Assembly (NCBI GenBank): GCA_963815325.1
Contig: CAWFGG010000005.1
Coordinates: 248,001 to 312,000, forward strand
Direction of reading: 5' to 3'
Source: JABDII01 sp963815325
GTDB taxonomy: Bacteria; Gemmatimonadota; Gemmatimonadetes; Gemmatimonadales; GWC2-71-9
Length of the DNA stretch: 64,000 nt
Positions within the stretch are counted from its first letter, which is position 1. Each line of letters starts with the position of its first letter. Position numbers and translations under genes: made by a program. The notes under the pieces were generated by a model. It was not told where the DNA came from and did not search any database. It was given only the letters and a program-made list of their open reading frames with translations. Of this stretch, positions 9,701 to 19,134 are shown piece after piece.

Positions 9701-12700
9701 CTCAGGTCGGTGGGCTCGATCACCCAGCGAAAGACGTTTTCGACGACCGTGGGCGAGTTGAAGTTGAGGAGGTCGTCGTTGTTCAGGTCTTCGGTATCGA
9801 GCAGGCCGTTCCCGTTGGTGCAGCGACTGCCGAGGTCGCCCCACGGGAATACCTCGACCGCCGTGGTCAACTGGCGCCGGCAGAGCGCCGGTCCGCCAAT
9901 GGGGCCCGCCGGCGTCTCGAGGCTGGGCGGCCGGTCACCGAGAATGCCGATGTCGTCGATATCGGCATTGAAGATGCCGATGGACGAGCGCTCGGTGTCC
10001 AACGTCCCCACCCCGACGAATTGGCGGCCGGTATAGGTCGAGTCCGCTCCGTTCACCAGCAGGCTGTCCGGGGCGACGGCCAGGGCGTCTTCATCCACAT
10101 TGCCCAAATCGACCACCAACTGCACGCCGGCGCTCTCGAGCGACTGCCCGCCTTCCCGGAACACCCAGACCTCCAAGAATTCCGACGTGGAGAGGTCGAT
10201 GCCCGACGGGCTGAGCGCGGTCGACATGGATCGCCACCGGGGCCGGTTGGGCCGGGCCGGCAAGGTCCAGCGCGAGCTGTTGTCACGCTCGACGACCCCG
10301 CCGGCCGTGTCGGCGTGGAACGTCAGGTACATCACCGTCTCCTGCCGCTCGCCGCGCCCGATGATGACGATGTTGGTGTCAATGTCCTGCGGTCGTATTT
10401 CCACCACCTGGCCGTTTTGCAGCACCAGGTTCTGCCAGGTAAGCTGCACGGCGTCGGTGGAATCGAACCCGGCCTGGAACCCCGGGAGCGTAATGCCATC
10501 GGCGCGCTGTGGGACGCTGCCGAATTCCCACGCCGCCTCGCTCAGCGGAATGAGCCGACTCGCATCCGCCTCGAATTCCTCGAGGAAGGCCTCGCCGATG
10601 CGGTTTGCCACGGGCCGCGAGAAGGCGTACTCTGCGTTCAGGTCGAGTCTCGACGGCGCCGTCGTCTCCCGGCTGGTCAGACTATTGAGGAAACGGGTGA
10701 TGCCCCGCGGCTCGAAGTGCAGGTCCGCCGTGACGCCGCCGATCAGATTGGCGGTCGGCTCGAATCCCAGGGGCGGACGGGTAAAGGCCGTATTCTCTTG
10801 CTGATACAGGCCCATGAGATTGATCGAGCCGCGCTGGCCCAGCGAGTAGCGGGTCGTGAGCCCCAGAATGGTGGTGGGCGCAATGGCGAAGATGCCCCGC
10901 TCCTCGAACCGGGCCACGAGCTGCGCTGTGCCCGAGCCGAACAACACGTCGGGGTTGAGGAAGGTGACCTGCCCCAGGTCATAGGAGATCGAATAGTCGA
11001 CGTCCCGCTCGAGTCGGCGTCCACCATAAATCAGCGACTCGCTGCCCTCGCGAATCTGGAGCGCATTGAGGTTGAGCGTGGAGCGGTCCGCGCCGCCCGC
11101 CGCCTCATACTGGAGCCGGAACTGGAACTTGGAGGGTGGACCCTGTGTCCCGAGCACCAGGTACCCGGGCGTCCGGTAGAGCGAATCGGTCCGCTCCGCG
11201 GCGTTGAGCCTGGTCGAGTCCGCAAACGGGGCGAGGTGCGGGAAGATGATGTAGGACTCGCGGATCACCAGATCCGCGTTGGGGTCGCGGGTCCGGGGGA
11301 AGAGCCGATTGTCGATGTCGAACACGTCGGGGTCGGTCGGGATGGCGAGGCCCAACAGCGCCAGGTAGGTGTCCGGCGGGGCATTTTGCGGTCGTTCCGA
11401 CCGATTGAGCGACAGATCGACCGTCAGGCTCGAGCGATCGAGGTCGGTCCCGGCAATGCGATAGACCTGCCGCATTTCGCGCCGGAAGATCTGTTCCTGC
11501 GGGCCGGTCTGCGGCCGGACGATCACCACCAGCGTGTCGAGGAACTCGCCGCCGGGACCGAGCCCGCGATCCCGCCGCGGCTGCGTGCCGAAGCGGATGC
11601 CCGAACGGGTCACATAACTGATGGCGAGGTAGTCGTTATCGGTGCTCAGCTTGGTACCGAGCGCGAACCAGAGGCCGCTCGGGTCCAGGTAGTAATCGGT
11701 GCCCTGGAGCAAGAGCTCCCAGCGCGCGCCGACACCCTCCGAGGTTCCCGGCACGGTCGCGAAGGCGTTGATGCCGGCCAAGTTCTCGTCGATCCCGATC
11801 TTACCCGCACGCGGCCGATAGCGGTACACCAGCACGTCCTCGGGAGCCACGTCATCAGACACGGGAACTTGGGCCAGGTTCAGGATGTCGATGGCCGGAT
11901 AGCCCGGCAACGCAACAGGATCGACCACCCAGTAGAACCGCCCGGCCTCGAAATCCTTGTCCCGCTGCTGCCGGTCCTGCGGCTGGCTGGTGGTGGCCCC
12001 GATGGTATAGACCCGCTCGCCCACCACACTGCCCTTCTGGGTTGCGGCAAGGGTCTGGACCTGTACCGGCCCCACCTCGAACAACGCGTTGACGCCGAAA
12101 TTGTTGGACGGAATGGCTGCCGTGATGAACCGCGAGGGCGGGGGCCGGAACGTCACCGTGCCGACATCCACCCGCTGGACGATCTCGTCCTGCAGGCCCT
12201 GGTAGTACACCTGGATGTTGTTGTTGGCGTTGAACTCGCGCTGGGAATCGTAGTCGACATCGACGTGGATGCGCCGACCGATCAGCCCGCCCGCGAGAAT
12301 CGAGAATTCGTTGTCGATGCGCGGGGCCTTGAAGCCGCCACGGCAGCCCGAATTCGGATCGAGCAAGGCGGCGCTGGTGCACCGTTCGTTGCGGAGCCGG
12401 TCGGTCCGGATCTCGAGCCGGGCCTGGCCTTCGAGGTCGAGGTCGGCATACTTCTGGGAGAGTCCGAGGATTCCACGTTGCTCGGTGGGCTCTAGAGCCG
12501 GTTCCTTCGAGGGTATCGCAGTCCGGCGGCGGTAGATCGCCAGTAGACGGAGCTGGGTCCGCCGCGCCCGGCGCGCCCGCTCGAACCGATCGGCCAGGGC
12601 GCTGTCCCACGCTGCGACGGCACTGCCTGGCGGCGCCCCGAGCCACCGGGCCCGGAAGGCCGGCGGCTCGACCAACCGAAGCGACGACGTGTCGAATCGA

Positions 12701-12792
12701 AGCCGGAGCCGGACGGTCGTCGAATCGGCCTGCCCGAAAACGGCGCCCGGTGCGAGCACCAGGCCGAGCAGGAGGAGAACACGGCGCACCAC
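6721..12792 (-). CDS. sprA: SprA-like giant outer-membrane translocon protein
   Basis: About 2,020-residue outer-membrane protein of the SprA family, which in Bacteroidota forms the 36-strand pore of the type IX secretion system. Characteristic segments include RIHVDVDYDSQREF, NNIQVYYQGLQDEIVQR, IPSNNFGVNALFEVGPVQV, LAATQKGSVVGERVYTIG and KLGSDENNFYYYQTD. The frame opens at 12852 with TTG, but that lies inside promoter-like sequence. The GTG at 12792 or 12789 gives a compact signal peptide (VVRRVLLLLGLVLAPGAVFG, cut before QADS) and is preferred, although no Shine-Dalgarno is obvious. Slightly shorter than Flavobacterium SprA. The downstream glutaminyl-cyclase-like gene overlaps its stop. Confidence 0.88.
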   Translation of the reverse strand: MVRRVLLLLGLVLAPGAVFGQADSTTVRLRLRFDTSSLRLVEPPAFRARWLGAPPGSAVAAWDSALADRFERARRARRTQLRLLAIYRRRTAIPSKEPALEPTEQRGILGLSQKYADLDLEGQARLEIRTDRLRNERCTSAALLDPNSGCRGGFKAPRIDNEFSILAGGLIGRRIHVDVDYDSQREFNANNNIQVYYQGLQDEIVQRVDVGTVTFRPPPSRFITAAIPSNNFGVNALFEVGPVQVQTLAATQKGSVVGERVYTIGATTSQPQDRQQRDKDFEAGRFYWVVDPVALPGYPAIDILNLAQVPVSDDVAPEDVLVYRYRPRAGKIGIDENLAGINAFATVPGTSEGVGARWELLLQGTDYYLDPSGLWFALGTKLSTDNDYLAISYVTRSGIRFGTQPRRDRGLGPGGEFLDTLVVIVRPQTGPQEQIFRREMRQVYRIAGTDLDRSSLTVDLSLNRSERPQNAPPDTYLALLGLAIPTDPDVFDIDNRLFPRTRDPNADLVIRESYIIFPHLAPFADSTRLNAAERTDSLYRTPGYLVLGTQGPPSKFQFRLQYEAAGGADRSTLNLNALQIREGSESLIYGGRRLERDVDYSISYDLGQVTFLNPDVLFGSGTAQLVARFEERGIFAIAPTTILGLTTRYSLGQRGSINLMGLYQQENTAFTRPPLGFEPTANLIGGVTADLHFEPRGITRFLNSLTSRETTAPSRLDLNAEYAFSRPVANRIGEAFLEEFEADASRLIPLSEAAWEFGSVPQRADGITLPGFQAGFDSTDAVQLTWQNLVLQNGQVVEIRPQDIDTNIVIIGRGERQETVMYLTFHADTAGGVVERDNSSRWTLPARPNRPRWRSMSTALSPSGIDLSTSEFLEVWVFREGGQSLESAGVQLVVDLGNVDEDALAVAPDSLLVNGADSTYTGRQFVGVGTLDTERSSIGIFNADIDDIGILGDRPPSLETPAGPIGGPALCRRQLTTAVEVFPWGDLGSRCTNGNGLLDTEDLNNDDLLNFNSPTVVENVFRWVIEPTDLSQYFVRDGVSSSDSQGRVSKWSLFRIPLRTPEATIGTPNIRLIPHLRITAIAPPDNGVDPDVVARFALARGRFTGASWIRRSEAPVPGIAGNVGLPDGEVVATTVTTEDVDLGYEPPPGVIQGANRKDAGQEAQGTQANEKSLRILADVVDVGERAEAYLRFPSGAQSMLKYRQLRVWMRGRGEGWDTGDLKAFIKLGSDENNFYYYQTDARTTTWEPEVAVDFEVWRRLRSEIEVRWLQGEAPSGAGTCGLGDSTAYVACDGPYLVHVLDPGTNPPNLAAVQEVSAGALRMAQGGASSSVELWVDDIRLTEPVSEVGTALALEARLSAADVADLSVGFIRQDGQFRQIGQEPTFRTTNRLQIGSRVQLDRFLPASLGLAVPATVTYIRNTVGLELLSGSDLRGADLPGLRTPESWTATYTMSLARRERGTGWVTRGFVDPVSVAASFTNGRSRTELSETRAKSSSVTLAYNLSMQRRGSRLPLGGLVASLPGWFRNSELGKGLRTATFALAPVNVRFRSQLTRNEANSTSYLVSVTRPDDGLIPTVQSLTHLWRNSAGLTWQPFGMLVLGADLVSTRDLREYSDSTSLGRLAGESRRQFLGLDVGVERDRALTTTLGLNPKVSSWLRPRFSTSSSFILSRSLTSRLPVQVEGDTAGAFVLPQTLNNSRQREIGIAIEPNQLVRLIAGDSSGLTTTTARLRPIDVSFRRIRNSTFDLAAFDPSLSYQLGLGGLGDFLLQEQTPALGASEILITTVSSGWNFPFGVTASLSYSLSRTSRFARVSGDFLESNSRQRDWPNGDIRWTQSIGSGPVTLIGIGTSYRRREGATVQPSTVGGNASININNSSSLSPDLQLVFRNGLSMNVAYGKTDGTSRSGGNTTEADDRNITATLSYSFRLPQNISRRRKLVRASLFALDFSRTQCLLLRGGSECTTVSDVRRQEVRGDVNTDISQLLTAGFQFSYTINDVKHLNRRTSQIQFTLSFQLSLFSRDLR

Positions 12793-12816
12793 GCGATTCG
12801 GTTTCAGTAGATTAGA

Positions 12817-12846
12817 TTGGTTGGAAGCGGCATTGGACAATATAAC
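12817..12846 (+). promoter_or_regulatory. Putative promoter of lptFG, overlapping the sprA promoter
   Basis: On the plus strand a weak -35 (TTGGTT, 12817-12822), an 18-base spacer and -10 TATAAC (12841-12846) precede lptF. The -10 shares bases with the divergent sprA -10, so the two promoters would compete for polymerase. The -35 matches consensus at only three positions. Confidence 0.3.
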
Positions 12847-12867
12847 CGTCAATCCAAATCGTTACAA
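12839..12867 (-). promoter_or_regulatory. Putative sigma-70 promoter of sprA
   Basis: Reading the minus strand, a -35-like TTGTAA (12862-12867), a 17-base spacer and a -10-like TATATT (12839-12844) are present. The predicted start of transcription, near 12830, lies downstream of the TTG at 12852 and upstream of the GTG at 12792, which favours the shorter sprA start. Confidence 0.4.
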
Positions 12868-12883
12868 CTCAGTGAGTTAGCGC

Positions 12884-14458
12884 TTGCGACTCCTGCATCG
12901 CTACATCCTGGCGCAGCTGATGGCCCCGTTCATCTTCGCCCTCGGCGCGCTGACCAGCATCATGCTGCTCAACCAGGTTGCCCGCCGCTTCGGCCGGCTG
13001 GTCGGCAAGGGGCTGCCCTGGTCCGTCATCATCGAGGTGTTCGCGCTCAGCATTCCGTTCATCGTCGCGATGACCTTGCCGATGGCGATCCTGCTCGCCG
13101 TGCTCTACACCTTTACCCATCTCGCGGCCGATAACGAGATCACCGCCATGCGGGCCAGCGGCGTCAGCGTGGGCCAGCTCCTCCGGCCCGTGGTGTTGAC
13201 CGGGGTGCTGCTTGCAGCCGGCAACTTCGTGCTGGTCGATCAGTACCTCCCGCGGACCAATGCGAAACTCCGGAGCCTGCTCATCGACATCAGCCGGAAG
13301 AAGCCGACGCTCGACCTGCGCGAGCAGGCCATCAACGAGATTCCACCCTCCCGGCTCTTCCTCAGGGCGAGCCGGATCGACGCGACCAGCGGCCGGCTTC
13401 GCGACGTCACCATCTTCGACATGAGCGCTCAGGACGGTCGGCGGGTGATCTATGCCGATAGCGGTCATATGGCCTTCGCCCAGAACCAGACCGACCTCTT
13501 GCTTCGGCTCCACAGCGGTGAAATCCACGAGTTCAAGAATGCCGACCCGCACGACTTCCAGCTCACGGCCTTCCTGACAAATAACATCCTGGTCCGCAAT
13601 GTGGCCAACGAGCTCGAGCGCGGCACCGTCGAGGCAGTCCGGGGCGACCGGGAAATGTCCACCTGCGAAATGCGCTCGGTGGTAGCAGAGGCCGAGCGTG
13701 AGCGGGACGCGGCCGAGGGCGAGCGACGGCGGGTGCTGCGCCAGGACCTCCGCAGCCTGCTCGTGCTGCCCCCGGCCGGGCCCGCCGCCGAAGTTCCCTT
13801 CAAGGAGGTCCGATGCGGAAGGTGGCCCTCGCTGCTCCGGTGGCTAGTCCCAGAGACGGCCCAGGCCCAGGACACCACACACGCCCGCCGCCTGCTCCAG
13901 CAGCTCCGCGAGAAGCAGGGGAGGACCGCCCCGGGGCGGGAAGTGGACCGGCTCGAGCTTGCCCCGCCGCCGGAGCTCCCCGACGGCCGCGTCCCCGAGG
14001 GCGGAGTGACGCAATTCCGCCCCCGCCGGCTCCCGATCGCGTCCTGGAGTGAGATCTCGATGTCCCGCGACCTGGTCCAGGTGGCGGCGCGCAAGGCCAA
14101 TCGCTATCGGGTCGAGATCCATAAGAAGTGGGCCATCAGCATGGCCTGCCTCGTGTTCGTATTGGTAGGGGTCCCGCTGGCGCTCCGATTCCCTCGAGGA
14201 GGGATGGGCCTGGTAATCGGCGGGGGCCTGTTCGTCTTCGGCGTCTACTACATAGGTCTGACTGCGGGCGAGAGCCTGGGCGACATTGGCCGCGTATCGC
14301 CGGTCGTTGCCATGTGGGCCCCGAATCTGGTGTTGCTGGTCGGGGGGGTCCTGGGCCTCCTCTGGGCCCGTCGGGCCTCTGGCTCCACCCGCGGCGGCGA
14401 CCTCGGGGACCTCTGGGAGACCGTGCGGGGCGTCTGGCGCCGGCGGCCCGCGCGATGA
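12884..14458 (+). CDS. lptF: LPS export permease LptF (YjgP/YjgQ family)
   Basis: 524-residue inner-membrane subunit of the LptB2FG transporter that extracts lipopolysaccharide for transport to the outer membrane. The translation starts with TTG, giving MRLLHRYILAQLMAPFIFAL, the usual LptF N-terminus; the next ATG would remove part of the first helix. Three N-terminal helices, a periplasmic jellyroll (about 120-260) and three C-terminal helices (about 410-510) are seen. Between them, residues about 260-390 form an Arg/Glu/Pro-rich, low-complexity insertion that makes the protein much longer than the usual 350-400 residues. Its stop overlaps lptG. Confidence 0.9.
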   Translation: MRLLHRYILAQLMAPFIFALGALTSIMLLNQVARRFGRLVGKGLPWSVIIEVFALSIPFIVAMTLPMAILLAVLYTFTHLAADNEITAMRASGVSVGQLLRPVVLTGVLLAAGNFVLVDQYLPRTNAKLRSLLIDISRKKPTLDLREQAINEIPPSRLFLRASRIDATSGRLRDVTIFDMSAQDGRRVIYADSGHMAFAQNQTDLLLRLHSGEIHEFKNADPHDFQLTAFLTNNILVRNVANELERGTVEAVRGDREMSTCEMRSVVAEAERERDAAEGERRRVLRQDLRSLLVLPPAGPAAEVPFKEVRCGRWPSLLRWLVPETAQAQDTTHARRLLQQLREKQGRTAPGREVDRLELAPPPELPDGRVPEGGVTQFRPRRLPIASWSEISMSRDLVQVAARKANRYRVEIHKKWAISMACLVFVLVGVPLALRFPRGGMGLVIGGGLFVFGVYYIGLTAGESLGDIGRVSPVVAMWAPNLVLLVGGVLGLLWARRASGSTRGGDLGDLWETVRGVWRRRPAR

Positions 14459-15543
14459 TGCGGCCGCTCAGAACCCTCGATGGGTACGTGGCGCGCACGT
14501 GGCTCCGCATCTTTGCGCTCACGGCCATAGGCTTGCCGCTCGTGTCCATTCTCATCAGCCTGACCGACGACCTGCGAAAGCTGCTCGACCGCGGGCTCAC
14601 GTGGGGCGAGATCCTGATCAGTTACGTCTACTCACTCCCGGAGAACATCTTCCTGGTCATGCCGGCCGCGGTGCTCTTCGCGTCCGTGTTCACCGTGGGT
14701 GCCATGGGCCGCCATTCGGAGATCACGGCCGCCAAGGCGAGCGGCGTCAGCTTCCATCGCCTCGCGTTGCCCATCTTCGTGTGCGGCGTCCTGGCGACCT
14801 TCCTCGCCATCTTCATCGGCGAAGTGTCGCCGGGAGCCACGGCCAAGCAGCTCGCGATCCAGAAGAAGGACGAAGTGCGCCCCACCACGGTGCGATACGA
14901 CTTCGTGTACCGCGCCGACCAGGGCTGGGTCTATACCGTGCGCGCCCTCGATACCAGGAACCGCCGGCTGCTGGACGTGGTGTTCGAGCGTCAGGGGTCC
15001 GGGGAGGATTATCCCGCCCTGGTGATCGCCGCCGACAGCGCCTCCTATGTCGATTCGCTGGGGAGTTGGCGGCTCTGGAACGGAACCAGCCGGATAGTGG
15101 TAGACGGGGCGCGAAACGCGGCCTTCTCCTATGCCAGCATGCGGCTCCGGGCCCTGACCCAGACACCGACCGATCTGATGGCCGAACCCAAGGCGCCCGA
15201 GGAGATGCGCTACGCCGAACTGGGGCGATACATCGACGCCCTCAGGCGCTCGGGCAATGACGTCAACAAGCTCATGGGGGAGCAGGCGCTCAAGCTGGCC
15301 CTGCCGGCCACGTGTCTGGTGATCGCGCTGTTCGGGGCACCGCTGGCGATCACGTCGGCCCGTTCGGGCATGGCCTTTGGCATTGCGGTGAGCCTGGCCA
15401 CCACCATCGTGTACCTCTTGATGATCCAGATCTCGCAGGCGGTCGGGGCCAGCGGCCTGATGCACCCCGTGGCGGCCGCGTGGTTCCCCAACGGGGTCTT
15501 CTTCCTGGCCGGAATCGTCCTGCTCTGGCGGGCGCGCACGTAG
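14455..15543 (+). CDS. lptG: LPS export permease LptG (YjgP/YjgQ family)
   Basis: 362-residue partner of LptF in the LptB2FG lipopolysaccharide extractor. N-terminal helices (WLRIFALTAIGLPLVSILIS; NIFLVMPAAVLFASVFTVGA) and the conserved SEITAAKASGVSF coupling segment are followed by a periplasmic domain (about 130-250). Three C-terminal helices end the protein. The conserved pattern of six helices and jellyroll is complete and normal in length. The ATGATG start overlaps the lptF stop, so 14455 or 14458 may be used. No lptB is in the window. Without synteny, LptF and LptG assignment could be swapped. Confidence 0.88.
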   Translation: MMRPLRTLDGYVARTWLRIFALTAIGLPLVSILISLTDDLRKLLDRGLTWGEILISYVYSLPENIFLVMPAAVLFASVFTVGAMGRHSEITAAKASGVSFHRLALPIFVCGVLATFLAIFIGEVSPGATAKQLAIQKKDEVRPTTVRYDFVYRADQGWVYTVRALDTRNRRLLDVVFERQGSGEDYPALVIAADSASYVDSLGSWRLWNGTSRIVVDGARNAAFSYASMRLRALTQTPTDLMAEPKAPEEMRYAELGRYIDALRRSGNDVNKLMGEQALKLALPATCLVIALFGAPLAITSARSGMAFGIAVSLATTIVYLLMIQISQAVGASGLMHPVAAAWFPNGVFFLAGIVLLWRART

Positions 15544-15568
15544 GGTCTCAGCAGGACAGACGCAGAAG

Positions 15569-15604
15569 CACGACGGCCCCGGGAATCATCCCGGGGCCGC
15601 CGTG
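15569..15604. terminator. Bidirectional terminator between lptG and the TonB receptor gene
   Basis: A GC-rich hairpin with arms 15574-15584 and 15589-15599 around a four-base loop is extended by a further four pairs (15569-15572 with 15601-15604). It lies between two convergent genes and can serve both. Confidence 0.7.
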
Positions 15605-15626
15605 TCACTACTGGAGCGGAGGGGGG

Positions 15627-18600
15627 CTAGTACGTCAGCTTGGCCCCGAACTGCATCCGCCACCGTGAAAGGTTGTCCTGCACCCGCTCGAAATTGGGCA
15701 GGGAGAGGCTGTAGATACCACGGTCGTTCACCGGGTCATAGCCCTCGAGCTCCACGATTTCCTCGCCGGAGAAGACGCCGGTCTGCTTGGTCAGGCCCCA
15801 GTCCCCGTCGATGAAGTTCAAGATGTTGAAGATGTCCCACGCCAGCTCCAGCTTCGCTCCCCGGTAGGTCGGGAGGTGGATCGCGAGCCGGGTGTTGATG
15901 AAGTTGGCCCACGGGTTCCGGCAGCTGTTCCGCTTGTTCAGCTGACCGCGCTGCTCGCGCAGGCAGGGCTCCATCAGGATCAGATCTTCCAGGTCCTGGT
16001 AGTTCTCGCCCGCGGCAAGCGTAATGTCGCTGGCATCCCGCGGCACGTAGAACTCGTCGTTGAGCTGGCGGCCGGCGCCGATGCCGTCGGCGTTGACGTC
16101 GCCGTCGACGATGTAGCCGTACGGCGAGCCCGACACACCCACATAGATCAACGAGAAGTCGGCCTGGACGGGCCAGGACTCGGGCAGCGGAATGTCCGCC
16201 GAGCCGCTGAGCGTCAGCTTGTGACGGCGTTCGAACACCGACGTGGTGCGGTTCCGCTTGTCGAGCGTTCCGTCCAGTACGGCGAACCCGTACTGCGAGC
16301 TCGCGGTGCTCGAGGTCAGGTCGAACAGGTTTTCCGCGTCGGTAAAGGTGTAGCCGGCATTGAACGAGAGGCCGTTGGCGAACCGCTTCTGGAGCTGAGC
16401 GGTGATCTGATACGACCGATCCTCCTTCATGTCGGTGTTGAGCGCGCCTGGATTCTGCCCGAACAGCACGTTGCTGGCGACGGTGGGATCAATGAGATCC
16501 TCAACCCAGTTCTGGCCAACGAGAGTGGGGGCGCCGTACAGCACCCGGCCGGCCTCGCCGGCGAGGACGTCGCCGGTCGGACCCGCCAGATTCTCATCGG
16601 TGTAGTACAGCGTATTTCGGGCCATGGTGTAAAGCAGGTCCAGGGTGCCGACCATGCCCCAGGGCAGCTGCTGGTCCAACCCGAGGGCCAGCTTCCAGTT
16701 CTGCTGGAACTTGAAGTCGGGATCGAACGCGTTGATCTGCGGAACTCCCGCAGACACTCCACCGCCGCCGGGGCAGACGTCCAGTACGGTCGTTGGGTCG
16801 TCGTTGTAGGCCGCGGTCAGTGCCGGGTCAGGGCCGAAGCAGTCGAGGTTAGCCTGCTCAACCCCGCTGTTGCTGAAGGCGTTGGAGAGCCACACATAGG
16901 CCGGGCGGCCGGCAAAGAGGCCGACGCCGCCGCGGACGACGGTGGTATTGTCGCCCTTTACGTCGAAGTTGAAGCCGACCCGTGGAGACCAGAGGATGTT
17001 ACCGCTCGGGAAGTCGGTGGTATTGACCCCGATCGCGCTGGCCGCCAAGGCCGGATTGGCATTGGGCTCGTCCGGGAAAATCGGCACGTCCATCCGGATG
17101 CCACCGGTAATGGTGAGGTTTGGCGTCGGCGCCCACCGATCTTGGACATACACGCCCAGCTGGATGACCTTCCAGCTCGCTTCTGGCCCATTCGGAACCA
17201 GTGCAATGGCGCGGTCGTACTTGGACGGAATGCCCGCCTCGAAGTCGTCGATGTTATCGAACGACCATTGGCCGAGCGACTGCGGGAAGAACACGTTCCG
17301 GAACTTGATGTGCTCGTTGTGGGTCCCGATGGTGACCCGGTGCGCCTGCCCCAGGTCGAAGGTGAAGTTGTCGGTCAGCTCCCAGACATCCTGATCCAGC
17401 GCGTTGGCATGGCTGAATCGTTCGGCCCCCGTCACCAAGTCTGCGGTGCCGGACGTAACCTCCACCGTCGGGAAGGTAGTAAAGGGCTCGCGGACGTCGC
17501 GGAGTCTTTGGTAACCGACTATGAGCTCGTTCGAGAATCGGTCATTGATGACCGAATTCAAGTTCGCCCGGATACTGTGGTTGTTGAACTTTTGGTTGTA
17601 GCTATGACCCGACAGGCCGTAGTCGTCGTTGGTCCTGCGAAGGATGGTGCCCTCTCCTGCCGTCACATAGTTGTACGTGAGTGCGAGCCGGCTGTTGTTG
17701 GCGACTTGCCAGTCGACCTTGCCGAGGAACAGATCATTGGGCTGATTGGAGACATAGGGCCCCGCCGTCCCGCCATCGAGTCCCTGCGAGGCGAGCTTGG
17801 CCTGCATCCGGGTGACGTCGCTGGCCAGCGCGCCGGCCTCGGCCAGGGTCACCCCGTCGAACGGCGTCGAGCGGTCCTGAATGTCGGCCGAGATGAAGAA
17901 GTGGGCCTTGTCGCGAATGATCGGGCCGCTGAAGGTGCCGCCGAATTGGGTGACCGAGAAGTCGGAGACCGTGTCTCCCACCTGGGTGTCGCCGACCAGA
18001 CGAATGCCGAGGTCTCTGCTCGACTGACGGTAGCCGAACATCGAGAAGTGATAATCGTTGTCACCGGACTTGGTGATGGCGTTGATCAGATCCGCCGGTG
18101 AAGTTGCCCTGCCGCAGGTCGAACGGCGCGATCAAGACCTGGAACTCCTTAACCGCCTCAACCGATACCGCTCGGCTCTGCACCTGGCCGCCGGGCGCGC
18201 CGGTCGAGCCCAGACCGAAGAGGTCGTTGTTGACCCCGCCGTCGACCTGGAGTTCGTTCAACCGGTTGTTCTGCCCGCCGACCGACGTGCCCACGACTTG
18301 GGGCGCCGTCTGAATCAAGGAGGTGAAGTCCCGGCCCAGGAGCGGAAGTCGAGCGATGGCCGAGTCGGAGATCGTCGTCGCGGGACCGGTCCGGGCACTG
18401 TTGATCAGCGGATTGACCGCGGCCGAGACCGCCAGTTCTTCCAGCTCGACCGGAGAGGTCGAGAGCTCGAAGTTGGCCTCGTAACGCTGGCCGAGGTTCA
18501 GCATGATCCCGGTCCTCCGGGAAGGCTGGAACCCGATGCCGCGCGCTTCGATGGTGAAGGGACCGCCGGTCGCCACGTTCTCGAGGAAGTAGCGCCCGCT

Positions 18601-18807
18601 GCTCCGGGTCACTGCTTGCCAGCGCCCGCCGGTGGACGTGTTGAGCACGGTGACGATCGCGCCTTCGACGGGTGCTCCACCCGTCTGCGTGATCGTCCCC
18701 ACGATGGCGGCGCTGGTGACACCCTGCGCTTCGAGCGAGCCCGCAAACAGCGCGACCGCGCCCAGACTCAGGAGTGCCAGCCTGACCTTACGAATCCAAG
18801 AACTCAT
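15627..18807 (-). CDS. TonB-dependent receptor with carboxypeptidase-regulatory N-domain (one frameshift)
   Basis: About 1,059-residue outer-membrane active transporter. It has a signal peptide (ending AGSLEA, cut before QGVTS), a CarboxypepD_reg-like domain (about 30-110), a plug containing LNELQVDGGVNNDLF (about 120-260) and a long barrel ending in LTY. The frame breaks near 18092: N-terminal sequence ends RQGNFTGG and the continuation NAITKSGDNDYHFSMFGYR is in the next frame. Removing one A restores the family sequence exactly, so this looks like a consensus error. Substrate is unknown; no SusD partner is adjacent. The start ATG has a weak AAGGGTG site. Confidence 0.9.
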
Positions 18808-19017
18808 GTGCACACCCTTGGTTGGAGGTTGGTTGATGAGGAAGAAGCCCGGTCGGACGAAATGCGACATTCGACTGCTGACATCGAGCCGCGCCATCGG
18901 GGTCTTCCAACTCATTGTAGCACAACAGTTTACAGAAGGGCCACAGACGGATAGGCCCCAGGCCCCTGAGGCCCGGGTACGGGGGTGCGGCCCATCCCCA
19001 CGAGTCCATGTCGCACT

Positions 19018-19045
19018 AGTATACCACCCCGTCATATGAGGTCAA
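19018..19045 (-). promoter_or_regulatory. Strong sigma-70-type promoter of the first TonB receptor gene
   Basis: On the minus strand, TTGACC (19040-19045), a 16-base spacer and TATACT (19018-19023) form a near-consensus promoter. Transcription would start near 19011, leaving a leader of about 200 nucleotides before the ATG at 18807. The rest of the 327-bp gap between this gene and nhaC (18808-19134) shows no gene; it holds the leader and about 90 bp of spacer. Confidence 0.65.
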
Positions 19046-19134
19046 GGACGGGTTTCGGAGCCGTTACAGGCCAGTTGGGGCCCGATAACGGCCACTCCCG
19101 AGAGCCCACGATTGCCGGCCACAAGTCCCCATTC

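Noticed and set aside
7288..12495. Open frame of about 1,735 codons on the plus strand opposite sprA
   Set aside because: It is a shadow of the minus-strand gene: composition is Arg/Gly/Glu-rich without any fold pattern, and the opposite strand encodes a clear SprA homologue with signal peptide and conserved motifs.
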